The notes beneath the pieces were generated by a model. That model saw only the letters and a list, made by a program, of their open reading frames with translations, did no database searches and had not been told where the DNA came from. The translations under genes and the position numbers were made by a program. Positions 39,109 to 45,215 of a DNA stretch of 46,585 nt are shown here, piece after piece. Location of the stretch: positions 1-46,585 of IMG/VR virus record IMGVR_UViG_3300045933_000150. One strand, 5' to 3'. Positions within the stretch are counted from its first letter, which is position 1. Every line of letters begins with the position of its first letter. Source of the DNA: a virus.

Positions 39109-39175
39109 AGCGGCAACAACCCCCTTGACAGGACCCCCCTTGCCACGCGCGGGCCGAGCGGAGAGGATGGCGGGT

Positions 39176-39973
39176 ATGAAAGAAAACGGCTGGCAAGGAA
39201 GAGATGACGGCTGGCACGACGAGATCCGGAAGGTCTTCTGGTCCGAGGTCTCGATCGGCCAAGGGCGAAGGATGCTGCTCCCTTATTGCACCGAGCACGG
39301 GATCATGGCCCCGCCCATGGTCTTGAAGCCGACTGACGAGTTCGCCTGCCGCTACCAGAGCTGCAAGAAGGTCTTCGCGGCGCACGGCGCCTTCGCCTAC
39401 TACCACGGCCTGGCCGGACACTACGGCGTGCCCAAGCCCACAGCCCCCTCCGACGTCGCAACGAAGCGCCTACCCGGCCAGTCGAAGGACTACTCCTGCG
39501 AGGTTTGCGGAAAGAACCTCGACGGCCAAATCGCACACCATGTAGGCCAGAACGTGTTCCGCTGCCAACCGTGCTTCGTCGCGCAAGCCGAGTGGAACAA
39601 GATCGAAAGCGACATCCACCAAGCCGCCAGCCGCGCCATCGAAGCCGAGAAGGAAGTCGTCTACAAAGCACTCGAAGAAGGGCTCCAACACGCCTACAAC
39701 ACGGAGCGCGCCAAGGCCACTTCAGACACCATGGACAACACCGTCCGCTTCTGTCGCGGCGAATGCTGCCCACGTTGCGGTATGTCCTGGGAAACGGCGT
39801 TCGATCAAGCCCTTTCAGGGCGGCGCTACGCCAAAGAGTTCTACGAGCAGCACGAGCCGATCTCCTTCATCGAGCACTACGACTGCACGCCTCCTGATCC
39901 CTTGAAGCTCTGCCCTCGCTGCCACGGCCCTGCGGACCACGTACCCATGGGCCTACACTGCCGAGCACTATGA
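39176..39973 (+). CDS. Multi-zinc-finger protein, possible regulator, 265 aa
   Basis: ATG at 39176 with GAGAGGA upstream; ATG 39167 (MAGMKENG) is an alternative. C58-x4-C63-x13-H77-x4-H82 gives a C2H2-like finger (FACRYQSCKKVFAAHGAFAY). Two CxxC pairs follow at 108-111 and 130-133 around HHVGQNVFRC, then CPRC at 198-201 and CPRC at 246-249 with H/C at 254-262. A helical middle (IHQAASRAIEAEKEVVYKAL) separates the modules. It is divergent from the late operon across a region full of palindromes, so it may control that operon. DNA binding and the role are inference. Confidence 0.6.
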   Translation: MKENGWQGRDDGWHDEIRKVFWSEVSIGQGRRMLLPYCTEHGIMAPPMVLKPTDEFACRYQSCKKVFAAHGAFAYYHGLAGHYGVPKPTAPSDVATKRLPGQSKDYSCEVCGKNLDGQIAHHVGQNVFRCQPCFVAQAEWNKIESDIHQAASRAIEAEKEVVYKALEEGLQHAYNTERAKATSDTMDNTVRFCRGECCPRCGMSWETAFDQALSGRRYAKEFYEQHEPISFIEHYDCTPPDPLKLCPRCHGPADHVPMGLHCRAL

Positions 39974-40149
39974 ACGATCAGCCAGGAAGATGCGCTAGCT
40001 GCGGCGCAATCCCCATCGAAGGGACCCGCTGCGAACTCTGTAACCCCTGGCGCCGGGCGGCAGCCTGGCTCCTCGTCCTCAGCTTCCCGGCAATCCCACT
40101 CGTCGCAATCATCAAGGCGATCGTCGACTGGGTACACTGCCGTGGGTGA
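39970..40149 (+). CDS. Small membrane protein with N-terminal zinc knuckle, 59 aa
   Basis: ATG at 39970 overlaps the previous stop (ATGA). CASCG (8-12) and CELC (21-24) form a four-Cys ribbon. Residues about 31-52 (AAWLLVLSFPAIPLVAIIKA) form one membrane span. It is made with the zinc-finger protein. A zinc ribbon just before a membrane helix is the plan of small bacterial membrane proteins of unknown function. Confidence 0.6.
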   Translation: MNDQPGRCASCGAIPIEGTRCELCNPWRRAAAWLLVLSFPAIPLVAIIKAIVDWVHCRG

Positions 40150-40457
40150 ACCAGCGCCTACGCGCTGAGACCTCCCCCTGAAACAACCACGGCCACACTC
40201 ACTGCCGTCAGCCGCTAGCACTCGCGGGTAGTCGCCACGCGAGGCCGGCTAGTAGGCGGGGAGGTACTTCACTCGGGCTGGCGGCGGCAGTGGAACGGGC
40301 CTATCCCCCCCCCTCGTGCCGTGTTTCGCTGCAGCTGCAGCGACGTTGCGCACTAGATCCGTAACCTTAGTGGGTTTGTACGTCGGGCAAGTGCAAGCAT
40401 CGTCGGCGAGTGCAGCCTTGTCCCTCGGTGCTGTGTGTCCCTCGGCCTCGTGCTGTT

Positions 40458-40500
40458 GGCCACGGCCAGCGGCCTGGGCCGGCGGCCACGGCCAGCGGCC
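40458..40500. repeat. 17-base G+C-rich direct repeat
   Basis: GGCCACGGCCAGCGGCC occurs at 40458-40474 and 40484-40500, 26 bases apart, followed by two GGCGGCC units (40501-40514). Confidence 0.7.
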
Positions 40501-40574
40501 GGCGGCCGGCGGCCACGACGAGCGGCAGTGGCTAGCACCAGCTGCTAGCACTAGTAGGGCAAGGCTATCGAAGT

Positions 40575-40601
40575 TTGTCAAGTCGAAAGTTGTCATATCG
40601 A
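40575..40601. repeat. Paired direct repeat TTGTCA-N2-TCGA
   Basis: Copies at 40575-40586 and 40590-40601, 15 bp apart, are identical except for the two central bases. They lie just upstream of the inverted repeats at 40615-40656. Confidence 0.5.
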
Positions 40602-40614
40602 GTGTTTGCCTGGA

Positions 40615-40656
40615 TTGTAACTTTTACAACTGTAAAGTTTCTTTACACCTTGTAAA
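40615..40656. promoter_or_regulatory. Cluster of three inverted repeats in A+T-rich DNA
   Basis: TTGTAA-CTT-TTACAA (40615-40629), TTTACA-AC-TGTAAA (40623-40636) and TTTACA-CCT-TGTAAA (40642-40656). The last two share identical 6-bp arms, 19-20 bp apart, i.e. on the same face of the helix. They are probably operators or initiator sites for one dimeric protein. Confidence 0.6.
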
Positions 40657-40683
40657 CCCTCACAAGCGCTGAATCGTAAACCT

Positions 40684-40736
40684 TGGTATACAATTGCGTA
40701 TGTGCGCTTGTTGTGGCGTAAGGACTTAGCGTATGG
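40684..40736 (+). promoter_or_regulatory. Two extended -10 promoter candidates
   Basis: TGG-TATACA (40684-40692; TACAAT also at 40689-40694) and TGG-TATGCT (about 40734-40742) match the TGn-extended -10 form. Neither has a good -35. Both face the operon at 40847. Confidence 0.35.
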
Positions 40737-40770
40737 TATGCTGTGTGCAGATAGATTTTGTGCTTGCTGG

Positions 40771-40820
40771 CTACTTTGGCCAGTAAGTAGAAACCCCGGC
40801 GAGACGCGAATCTCCCGGGG
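40771..40820 (+). promoter_or_regulatory. Two consecutive leader hairpins before the right operon
   Basis: CTACTT (40771-40776) pairs with AAGTAG (40785-40790). Then CCCCGG-C-GAGA (40794-40804) pairs with TCTC-CCGGGG (40811-40820), leaving one bulged C. No T run follows, so these are not terminators. Two adjacent hairpins near the 5' end of an early transcript recall the put sites of HK022, which act in RNA as anti-terminators. That comparison is structural only. Confidence 0.5.
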
Positions 40821-40846
40821 CGCGGCCTTCAGAGAAAGGATCTCCG

Positions 40847-41188
40847 ATGGCGAGTGCAGTTTACGGAAACCGCCGGCAGAAGACAACCGGCGAGATTTAC
40901 GAGCAGTACAACCGGCTTTCCCGCCGGCTCTACTCTCAACACCAGGAACTTGCGCGACGGGCGCATCCTGAAACGGGCGGTAACTCGCTTCTCGTTCACA
41001 ACTGGGGGAATGAGGCTTCCAAGGCGGCATGGGAGGCTTTGACGCCCCGCTCGCGCCGGCTTGAGCAAGCCTTCCAGCGTCTCTACGATGCGGCCGAACA
41101 CCGACGGCACTTCCGGTACGGACCGCGAGCCTTCCGGCCGCTCTGGTGCGCGCTCTGCGAGGCGGAGCGGAAAGGCGGCCGGGCATGA
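40847..41188 (+). CDS. Hypothetical protein, 113 aa, first gene of right operon
   Basis: ATG at 40847 with AGAAAGGA upstream. Basic, helical protein: GEIYEQYNRLSRRLYSQHQE, then LTPRSRRLEQAFQRLYDAAE, ending in a WCALCEAERKGG segment with one CxxC pair. The many Arg and Tyr suggest binding to nucleic acid. The end has the GGxA form seen in the next genes. No family is recognised. Confidence 0.6.
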   Translation: MASAVYGNRRQKTTGEIYEQYNRLSRRLYSQHQELARRAHPETGGNSLLVHNWGNEASKAAWEALTPRSRRLEQAFQRLYDAAEHRRHFRYGPRAFRPLWCALCEAERKGGRA

Positions 41189-41400
41189 ACGCCGACAAGC
41201 CTTTGGAGGAGCAAGAGGGGGCGCATCTCTACAGGTGCGGGAATCGGCGTTGCCGAGATCACGGACGGACGGAAAGCTACGGCCTTAGCCCGAGTGCTTT
41301 CCGCTTCGCGACCGGTTCCTTTGTAAGCTGCCCCAGCTGCGGGCAGCCGATGCACTGGAAAGGGCAAGAGGCGGCCGAGAAGAAAGGGGAGAGCGCATGA
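41185..41400 (+). CDS. Zinc-ribbon protein, 71 aa
   Basis: ATG at 41185 (ATGA overlap). CGNRRCRDHG and SCPSCGQPMHW give two Cys pairs about 30 residues apart, a classical ribbon, with a Ser/Phe-rich loop between. The C terminus is Lys/Glu-rich. Function unknown; probably an early regulator or adaptor. Confidence 0.6.
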   Translation: MNADKPLEEQEGAHLYRCGNRRCRDHGRTESYGLSPSAFRFATGSFVSCPSCGQPMHWKGQEAAEKKGESA

Positions 41401-41624
41401 ATCGCTCAAACACCCTTCCCGGCTGGCATCGAGTAACCGGGTCGGAAGCCTACGCCATGCGCCCGGAAGCCTGTGACTACTGCGGGTTTCCCGACCCGTG
41501 GGACGATGACGATGGCTCGCCGGACGCGAAAGGCTTCCTCTACCACTACGCGCACGACCTGGTAGCTTGCGGGGCCGGTTGCGCCCGGAAGCTCGCCCCC
41601 CGCGTTCGGGAAGGTGGTGCGTGA
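41397..41624 (+). CDS. Hypothetical protein with Cys pairs, 75 aa
   Basis: ATG at 41397 (ATGA). CDYCGFPDPWDDDDG in the middle and LVACGAGCARKL near the end supply four Cys for a zinc site. The 3' end (AAGGTGGTGCGTGATG) serves both as codons for EGGA and as the ribosome site of the next gene. Function unknown. Confidence 0.6.
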   Translation: MNRSNTLPGWHRVTGSEAYAMRPEACDYCGFPDPWDDDDGSPDAKGFLYHYAHDLVACGAGCARKLAPRVREGGA

Positions 41625-41866
41625 TGGCTCCCTTCATCCAAACCTTCCGCGGCCGGGCCGGGAAACGATTCTCGGGGTTCCAAGTCGGCATCGTCCTCGA
41701 GTCCTACCACGGGACGCCTGCCATTGCCATCGGGGACTGGACACAGATCGGGCTTGCCCTGGACCGCTACTGGCCGTTCCCGACCATCGAAGCAGCGAAA
41801 GCCTCGTTGGAATCGTGGGATGGCGCAGGGGATCCCCCGGGCTCGAGCGTGAAAGGGGGTGCGTGA
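41624..41866 (+). CDS. Hypothetical protein, 80 aa
   Basis: ATG at 41624 (TGATG overlap). The sequence has FSGFQVGIVLESYHGTPAIA and DWTQIGLALDRYWPFPTIEA, suggesting a small alpha/beta fold. It ends VKGGA, with the same junction sequence as its neighbours. No family is recognised. Confidence 0.55.
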   Translation: MAPFIQTFRGRAGKRFSGFQVGIVLESYHGTPAIAIGDWTQIGLALDRYWPFPTIEAAKASLESWDGAGDPPGSSVKGGA

Positions 41867-42093
41867 TGTATATCGACCAGTTCTTCACCGACTACCACGC
41901 GGCCTATGATCTGGCCGTGGCAACCGCCCGGCGCATGCGCCTTGACATCGGCATCCGGGCCGTCAACGAGTTTGGGAAGCGGGGTTTCCGCCTCAACTTC
42001 CTCCCGCGCCCGGAAAACTCCTTCGGGTGGGAGACCCGCTGCGAGCGCATCACCCCGGATTGCCCCTACATCGAGCGGAAAGGCGGTGCGTGA
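41866..42093 (+). CDS. Hypothetical protein, 75 aa
   Basis: ATG at 41866 (TGATG overlap). Helix first (YHAAYDLAVATARRMRLDIG), then strands (FRLNFLPRPENSFGWE) with two Cys near the end (TRCERITPDCPYIERKGGA). The alpha/beta pattern fits a small globular protein. Function unknown. Confidence 0.55.
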   Translation: MYIDQFFTDYHAAYDLAVATARRMRLDIGIRAVNEFGKRGFRLNFLPRPENSFGWETRCERITPDCPYIERKGGA

Positions 42094-42740
42094 TGCTCAT
42101 TCCCCCCAACATCCTTCAAGGCGTGTCCGCCGCCGCCTCGCGCGACACGTCGCGGCTTCAACTGTGCGGCGTTCTCCTCGAGCGCGGCGAGGATGGCCAG
42201 CCCATGGCCACGGCCACGGACGGGAAGACCTTGATGCACGCCCGATGGGTCGAGGATCCGCCGGCCGAGTTCCCCACGGTCGAGACTTGCGACCCCTCGC
42301 CGGTTCCCGGCTCGAGAGCCTTGATTCCGATCGAAGCGGTTTCCTCCCTGGCGAAGATGCCGCCGAAGAAGCCAGCAAAGCCGATTCTCCGGAACCTAGC
42401 GATGGACGAGAAAACCTTGAACGGTTCCGCGGTCTTCGCCGGCACGGACCTTGACTCCCGGGAACGCCGGGAAGTCTCGACGATCGAAGGGACCTTCCCC
42501 GACTACCGGCCGGCGCTTGCGGCTCCCGAGCGTTCCGTCAAGGTCTCGGTGAATGCCGAGATGCTAGCCAACATCCTCGAGGCCGTGGTGAGGGCTGGCG
42601 AGCTACCGAAGCCTTACCGTCGCGTCACGCTCGAGATCCCCATCCTCGAGAACGGGGACACGGCCAGCCGGCCGGTCCTCATCCACGCCGAGACTCCAGG
42701 AACCAAGGTAACCGGCCTCGTGATGCCGCTGACCAAGTAA
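42093..42740 (+). CDS. Short sliding-clamp-like (DnaN beta-type) protein, 215 aa
   Basis: Signatures of the beta clamp are visible in order: an N-terminal IPPNILQGVSAAASRD helix, ATDGKTL at 41-47 (DnaN: ATDGxRL), RALIPIEAV at 75-83, EGTFPDY at 132-138 (DnaN: GxFPDY), and a C-terminal TGLVMPLTK like the MPMRL end of clamps. Bacterial clamps have about 366 residues in three domains; this one has room for two or fewer. It may be a phage clamp that needs more subunits per ring, or a mimic that engages or blocks the host clamp partners. The call is by pattern. Confidence 0.65.
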   Translation: MLIPPNILQGVSAAASRDTSRLQLCGVLLERGEDGQPMATATDGKTLMHARWVEDPPAEFPTVETCDPSPVPGSRALIPIEAVSSLAKMPPKKPAKPILRNLAMDEKTLNGSAVFAGTDLDSRERREVSTIEGTFPDYRPALAAPERSVKVSVNAEMLANILEAVVRAGELPKPYRRVTLEIPILENGDTASRPVLIHAETPGTKVTGLVMPLTK

Positions 42741-42800
42741 CCCCCCCCTCGGGCACTGTGGGACCACAGGAACCGCGGCTAAGCCGCAGAAGGAGACCAG

Positions 42801-43052
42801 ATGACGGACACCGTTACCCGCTACGTCCCGACCTTTGTCGGAAAGGATGGGCTCCGGACCCTGATGCAGCCCGCGCAGGGGCGGAACACCTACGCCACGG
42901 CGTTTGAGGCGCAAACGTGGATTGAGGAAGTCCTCAAGAACACGAGCCAGGACACCATCCGCCAGCTTTACGGCGAGTCCCCTGACTTCGAGGTCCGGGC
43001 TTGCCAGTGTCACGCCGGGCACTTCGACCCGGTAGGCGTTTACTTTGACTGA
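42801..43052 (+). CDS. Hypothetical protein, 83 aa
   Basis: ATG at 42801 with GAAGGAGA upstream. Strands (VTRYVPTFVGKDGLRTLMQP) and a helix (ATAFEAQTWIEEVLKN), then a CQCHAGHFDPVGVYFD end with Cys and His. Probably a small globular protein that may bind metal. It begins a new translational block, 60 bases after the clamp-like gene. Confidence 0.6.
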   Translation: MTDTVTRYVPTFVGKDGLRTLMQPAQGRNTYATAFEAQTWIEEVLKNTSQDTIRQLYGESPDFEVRACQCHAGHFDPVGVYFD

Positions 43053-43063
43053 AAGGACCGACG

Positions 43064-43513
43064 ATGAGTGCTTTCATCTGCTCCGACTACCACATCAGCG
43101 CCTTGGCCGACTACGCCACGCGATCCATGCGTCGGAGCCGGCTCTACGCGGCCGATCGACAATGGGAAGACCCTGAGGAGGTTTTCAAGGTTCTTTGGGC
43201 TGAAAACGTCCGTTCGGTCCTCTACCGCTACCCTGAGGACACGGTAGACACGGCGCCCGGTCCGATCGGCCCGAAGGGCTCCTTCGATCGCCGTGTCAGG
43301 GCGCAGAGTTTCAACCCCATCGACATCGTGAAGAGCTGCCACTGCCTCGAGTACCAGTCCTGCGAGTGTCCGGACTACCGGGAGACCACGGCTTACGAGC
43401 TGCTCCAGGCGATCGAAGCGATGGCCATCCGTGGCCTTCCAGGCTACGACAGCGCGGCGTGGGGCCTCGAAGCGCCGGCGCCGAGGCTGGTGACGGAAAG
43501 GAGCCAAGCATGA
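43064..43513 (+). CDS. Conserved phage hypothetical protein, 149 aa
   Basis: ATG at 43064. It begins SAFICSDYHISALADYATR, a start shared by a family of phage and prophage proteins (SAFxxSDxHIxALxxYA). The middle has NVRSVLYRYPEDTVDT, and near the end there is CHCLEYQSCECPDYRETTAY with a Cys cluster and a helical YELLQAIEAMAIR. The family function is unknown to me; it is common in early regions of temperate phages. Confidence 0.7.
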   Translation: MSAFICSDYHISALADYATRSMRRSRLYAADRQWEDPEEVFKVLWAENVRSVLYRYPEDTVDTAPGPIGPKGSFDRRVRAQSFNPIDIVKSCHCLEYQSCECPDYRETTAYELLQAIEAMAIRGLPGYDSAAWGLEAPAPRLVTERSQA

Positions 43514-43695
43514 AGACACTTCAAGGCATTCGCGAGATTCAGGACCGGGCTGGGTGGACGGATTCCACGATGATGCACCTTCTCATGGAGTTCATCGCCC
43601 ACCAAGGTCTCAACAAGCGAGCCGTGCGCTTCCTCGAAGACGAGGCAGAGAAGGACGCGCTGCACTGCGACTGCCGCGAGGATGTGCAGCCATGA
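43510..43695 (+). CDS. Hypothetical protein, 61 aa
   Basis: ATG at 43510 after GGAAAGGAG, overlapping the previous stop. Helical (TLQGIREIQDRAGWTDSTMM, then LLMEFIAHQGLNKRAVRFLE) and ends with two Cys. The pattern of short helices with WTD...LLxEF resembles many small phage proteins. Function unknown. Confidence 0.6.
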   Translation: MKTLQGIREIQDRAGWTDSTMMHLLMEFIAHQGLNKRAVRFLEDEAEKDALHCDCREDVQP

Positions 43696-43760
43696 GCCTC
43701 TGCAAGTGTCGAAGGAAGAAGAAGGCAGCAAAGAGAAAGGAGCCTTCCCGCCGTGGCTGA
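43692..43760 (+). CDS. 22-aa very basic peptide
   Basis: ATG at 43692 (ATGA overlap) to TGA at 43760, which overlaps the next GTG gene. The product has a CKC pair and 12 Lys/Arg in 22 residues. The 3' end holds AAAGGAG, the ribosome site of the next gene. It may be a coupling ORF or a small nucleic-acid binder. Confidence 0.4.
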   Translation: MSLCKCRRKKKAAKRKEPSRRG

Positions 43761-44055
43761 ACCCTACTGGATCGAACGAACCGAACGCGACGCCAACCGC
43801 GAGCGCCATCCCTGCCCACGTTGCCAGCGACCTACCTACGGCAGCATCAGCGACTGCGGCACAACCCGGGACTGCCCAGCCTGCATGGAAGCCGACGAGC
43901 GCATCCGGGACGCCGCTCCCGCCCTCCTCGAGGCCGCGAAGGCTGCGTTTGAAGACCTTGACGACCATCTCCACGGGCGGAAGCCGCGGCATCACGCCTT
44001 GGAGCTGTCCAAGATGCTCCGCGCCGCCGTGAACCGAGCCGAGGGGCGAGCATGA
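43753..44055 (+). CDS. Zinc-ribbon plus helix protein, 100 aa
   Basis: GTG at 43753. HPCPRCQRPTYG and DCPACMEADERI give two Cys pairs for a zinc ribbon, followed by a long helix (LLEAAKAAFEDLDDHLHGRK). Basic C terminus. The stop overlaps the next ATG. Function unknown. Confidence 0.6.
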   Translation: MAEPYWIERTERDANRERHPCPRCQRPTYGSISDCGTTRDCPACMEADERIRDAAPALLEAAKAAFEDLDDHLHGRKPRHHALELSKMLRAAVNRAEGRA

Positions 44056-44270
44056 CCGGCGCTTACTTCAGCCAGCTCGAGCTCGATAACCTGTTCTTCG
44101 CCCGCACGGGCGAGTACCGGCAACCACGGATCGGCGAGCTCTACGAGCACCCGCAAGGCGAGCCCTGCCGCTTCGATGGCAACCCCGCTGTCCGCCGGCG
44201 TTGGATCCTCAAGATTGCGGGCCGCGTCACCAGCCCGCCGTGGGAAGGCATGGAGAAGTACCAGCTGTGA
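44052..44270 (+). CDS. Hypothetical protein, 72 aa
   Basis: ATG at 44052 (ATGA). Mixed helix and strands (YFSQLELDNLFFARTGEYRQ, then RWILKIAGRVTSPPW) with no Cys pair, unlike its neighbours. It is probably a small alpha/beta protein. Function unknown. Confidence 0.55.
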   Translation: MTGAYFSQLELDNLFFARTGEYRQPRIGELYEHPQGEPCRFDGNPAVRRRWILKIAGRVTSPPWEGMEKYQL

Positions 44271-44539
44271 CCGCCCTCGAACCCGAGAAGACCTACCACC
44301 GCTGCCTCCGCTGCAGCCACGAGTGGCATCCCCGGGTGTGGTTCGAGCACCCGAAGCAGTGCCCACGCTGTAAGAACAAGCACTGGTGGACGCCCCCGGG
44401 CTCCTTGAAGCGTGGCCGGCGGCCGAAGCCTCCGGTGGGCCGGGACATCCGGAAGAAGCGAAAGGCGCCCTTGATCCGGGACCCGAAGCCGAAGCCGCCC
44501 CCGCCGCCGCCGGTCAAGAAAGGCTGGTACAACGTGTGA
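44267..44539 (+). CDS. Zinc-ribbon protein with Pro/Lys tail, 90 aa
   Basis: GTG at 44267 (GTGA). HRCLRCSHEWHPRVW and QCPRCKNKHWWTP form a ribbon very like those of many DNA- or RNA-associated zinc proteins. The tail is basic and Pro-rich (RRPKPPVGRDIRKKRKAPL, then KPKPPPPPPVKKG), suggesting contact with nucleic acid. Function unknown. Confidence 0.65.
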   Translation: MTALEPEKTYHRCLRCSHEWHPRVWFEHPKQCPRCKNKHWWTPPGSLKRGRRPKPPVGRDIRKKRKAPLIRDPKPKPPPPPPVKKGWYNV

Positions 44540-44754
44540 CCCTCTTGAACTTCGATCTCCCGCCGGATCCTTGCTGCAAGGACCTCGCGCAGTCGCTGAA
44601 GAACGGCACGGACAACGAAATGTACGGGTCCGCACTGAACTGGTGGGCCGGCGCCTACCACCTCGGCTGCGACTTGCCGGACGTGAGATTCTGCCCATGG
44701 TGCGGAGCCAAGCTACCCCAGGGCGAAGGTCAGACGCCGGAGGAGGCCACATGA
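44536..44754 (+). CDS. Hypothetical protein with Cys pairs, 72 aa
   Basis: GTG at 44536 (GTGA overlap). DPCCKDLAQSLKNG at the start and HLGCDLPDVRFCPWCGAKLP near the end give five or six Cys, likely one zinc. The CPWCGAKLP end is typical for proteins that carry one short zinc knuckle at the C terminus. Function unknown. Confidence 0.6.
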   Translation: MTLLNFDLPPDPCCKDLAQSLKNGTDNEMYGSALNWWAGAYHLGCDLPDVRFCPWCGAKLPQGEGQTPEEAT

Positions 44755-45215
44755 TGAACTTCAAGCTCCCGCACGCGCTCGACGACATGAACGCGCGGCC
44801 CTTTGCGTTCTACATTCCGGCCAACACGCACCGCGTGCGCATCCTCTGGGAGCACCACGAGGGCGACCCGGTTGACGGCGAGGCGTGCCTTGAGTACGTC
44901 GAGCACGAGCCGGAGACGGTCGGGGACAAGTTTGTGAGGCGTTTCTCGAAGCGTGTCATGGTCAAGCCGGCAGGGAAGGGGGCCATCAACACCCTCGAGA
45001 TCGAAACGTCTCGCAGCCAGGAGAGCGGCTTGGCGCTCCTCTATCGTTGCGGCGAAGAATCCGAGGATACCCTGGTCGGGGCCGTGTGGCTCCACGCCGT
45101 GGAGACCAACAGCGTCGCACTCGCCCAAGTGGCCGGCAAGGTCAAGTGGTCGGTGAAGATTGCGGGCCATAAGATCGAGCACGGGGGAAGCGTCAAGAAG
45201 AAGGGTCGCAGATGA
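44751..45215 (+). CDS. Hypothetical protein before the integrase, 154 aa
   Basis: ATG at 44751 with CGGAGGAGG upstream. Beta-rich: RPFAFYIPANTHRVRILWEH, RFSKRVMVKPAGKGAINTLE, GLALLYRCGEESEDTLVGAV. The basic end (KIEHGGSVKKKGRR) follows a strand. It overlaps the integrase start by 4 bases, so the two are co-translated. It may be an excision or directionality factor by position only; the fold does not look like a known excisionase. Confidence 0.6.
   Translation: MMNFKLPHALDDMNARPFAFYIPANTHRVRILWEHHEGDPVDGEACLEYVEHEPETVGDKFVRRFSKRVMVKPAGKGAINTLEIETSRSQESGLALLYRCGEESEDTLVGAVWLHAVETNSVALAQVAGKVKWSVKIAGHKIEHGGSVKKKGRR

Larger units (their letters stand above)
40150..40846. other. 697-base control region, no convincing gene
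   Basis: The left part is G+C-rich with a 17-base direct repeat (40458-40474 and 40484-40500) and a GCTAGCAC motif at 40214, 40531 and 40544. A - strand frame at 40249-40596 (115 aa) is open, but has no ribosome site and its middle is coded by those repeats. From 40560 the DNA turns sharply A+T-rich, with paired repeats, three inverted repeats, extended -10 motifs and two leader hairpins before the gene at 40847. It could be the main early control region or a replication origin. Confidence 0.6.

Noticed and set aside
39125-39147. TTGACA as a -35 for the zinc-finger gene
   Set aside because: No acceptable -10 lies 16-18 bases downstream; the DNA there is G+C-rich.
40214-40558. GCTAGCAC repeats as a mobile-element footprint
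   Set aside because: Only 8-9 bases are shared, there is no transposase and no terminal inverted repeat.
40249-40596. - strand open frame of 115 aa in the control region
   Set aside because: No ribosome site before the ATG, and the middle is encoded by G+C-rich direct repeats. The end looks more natural (TKVTDLVRNVAAAAAKH), so it is not impossible, but the evidence is too thin.
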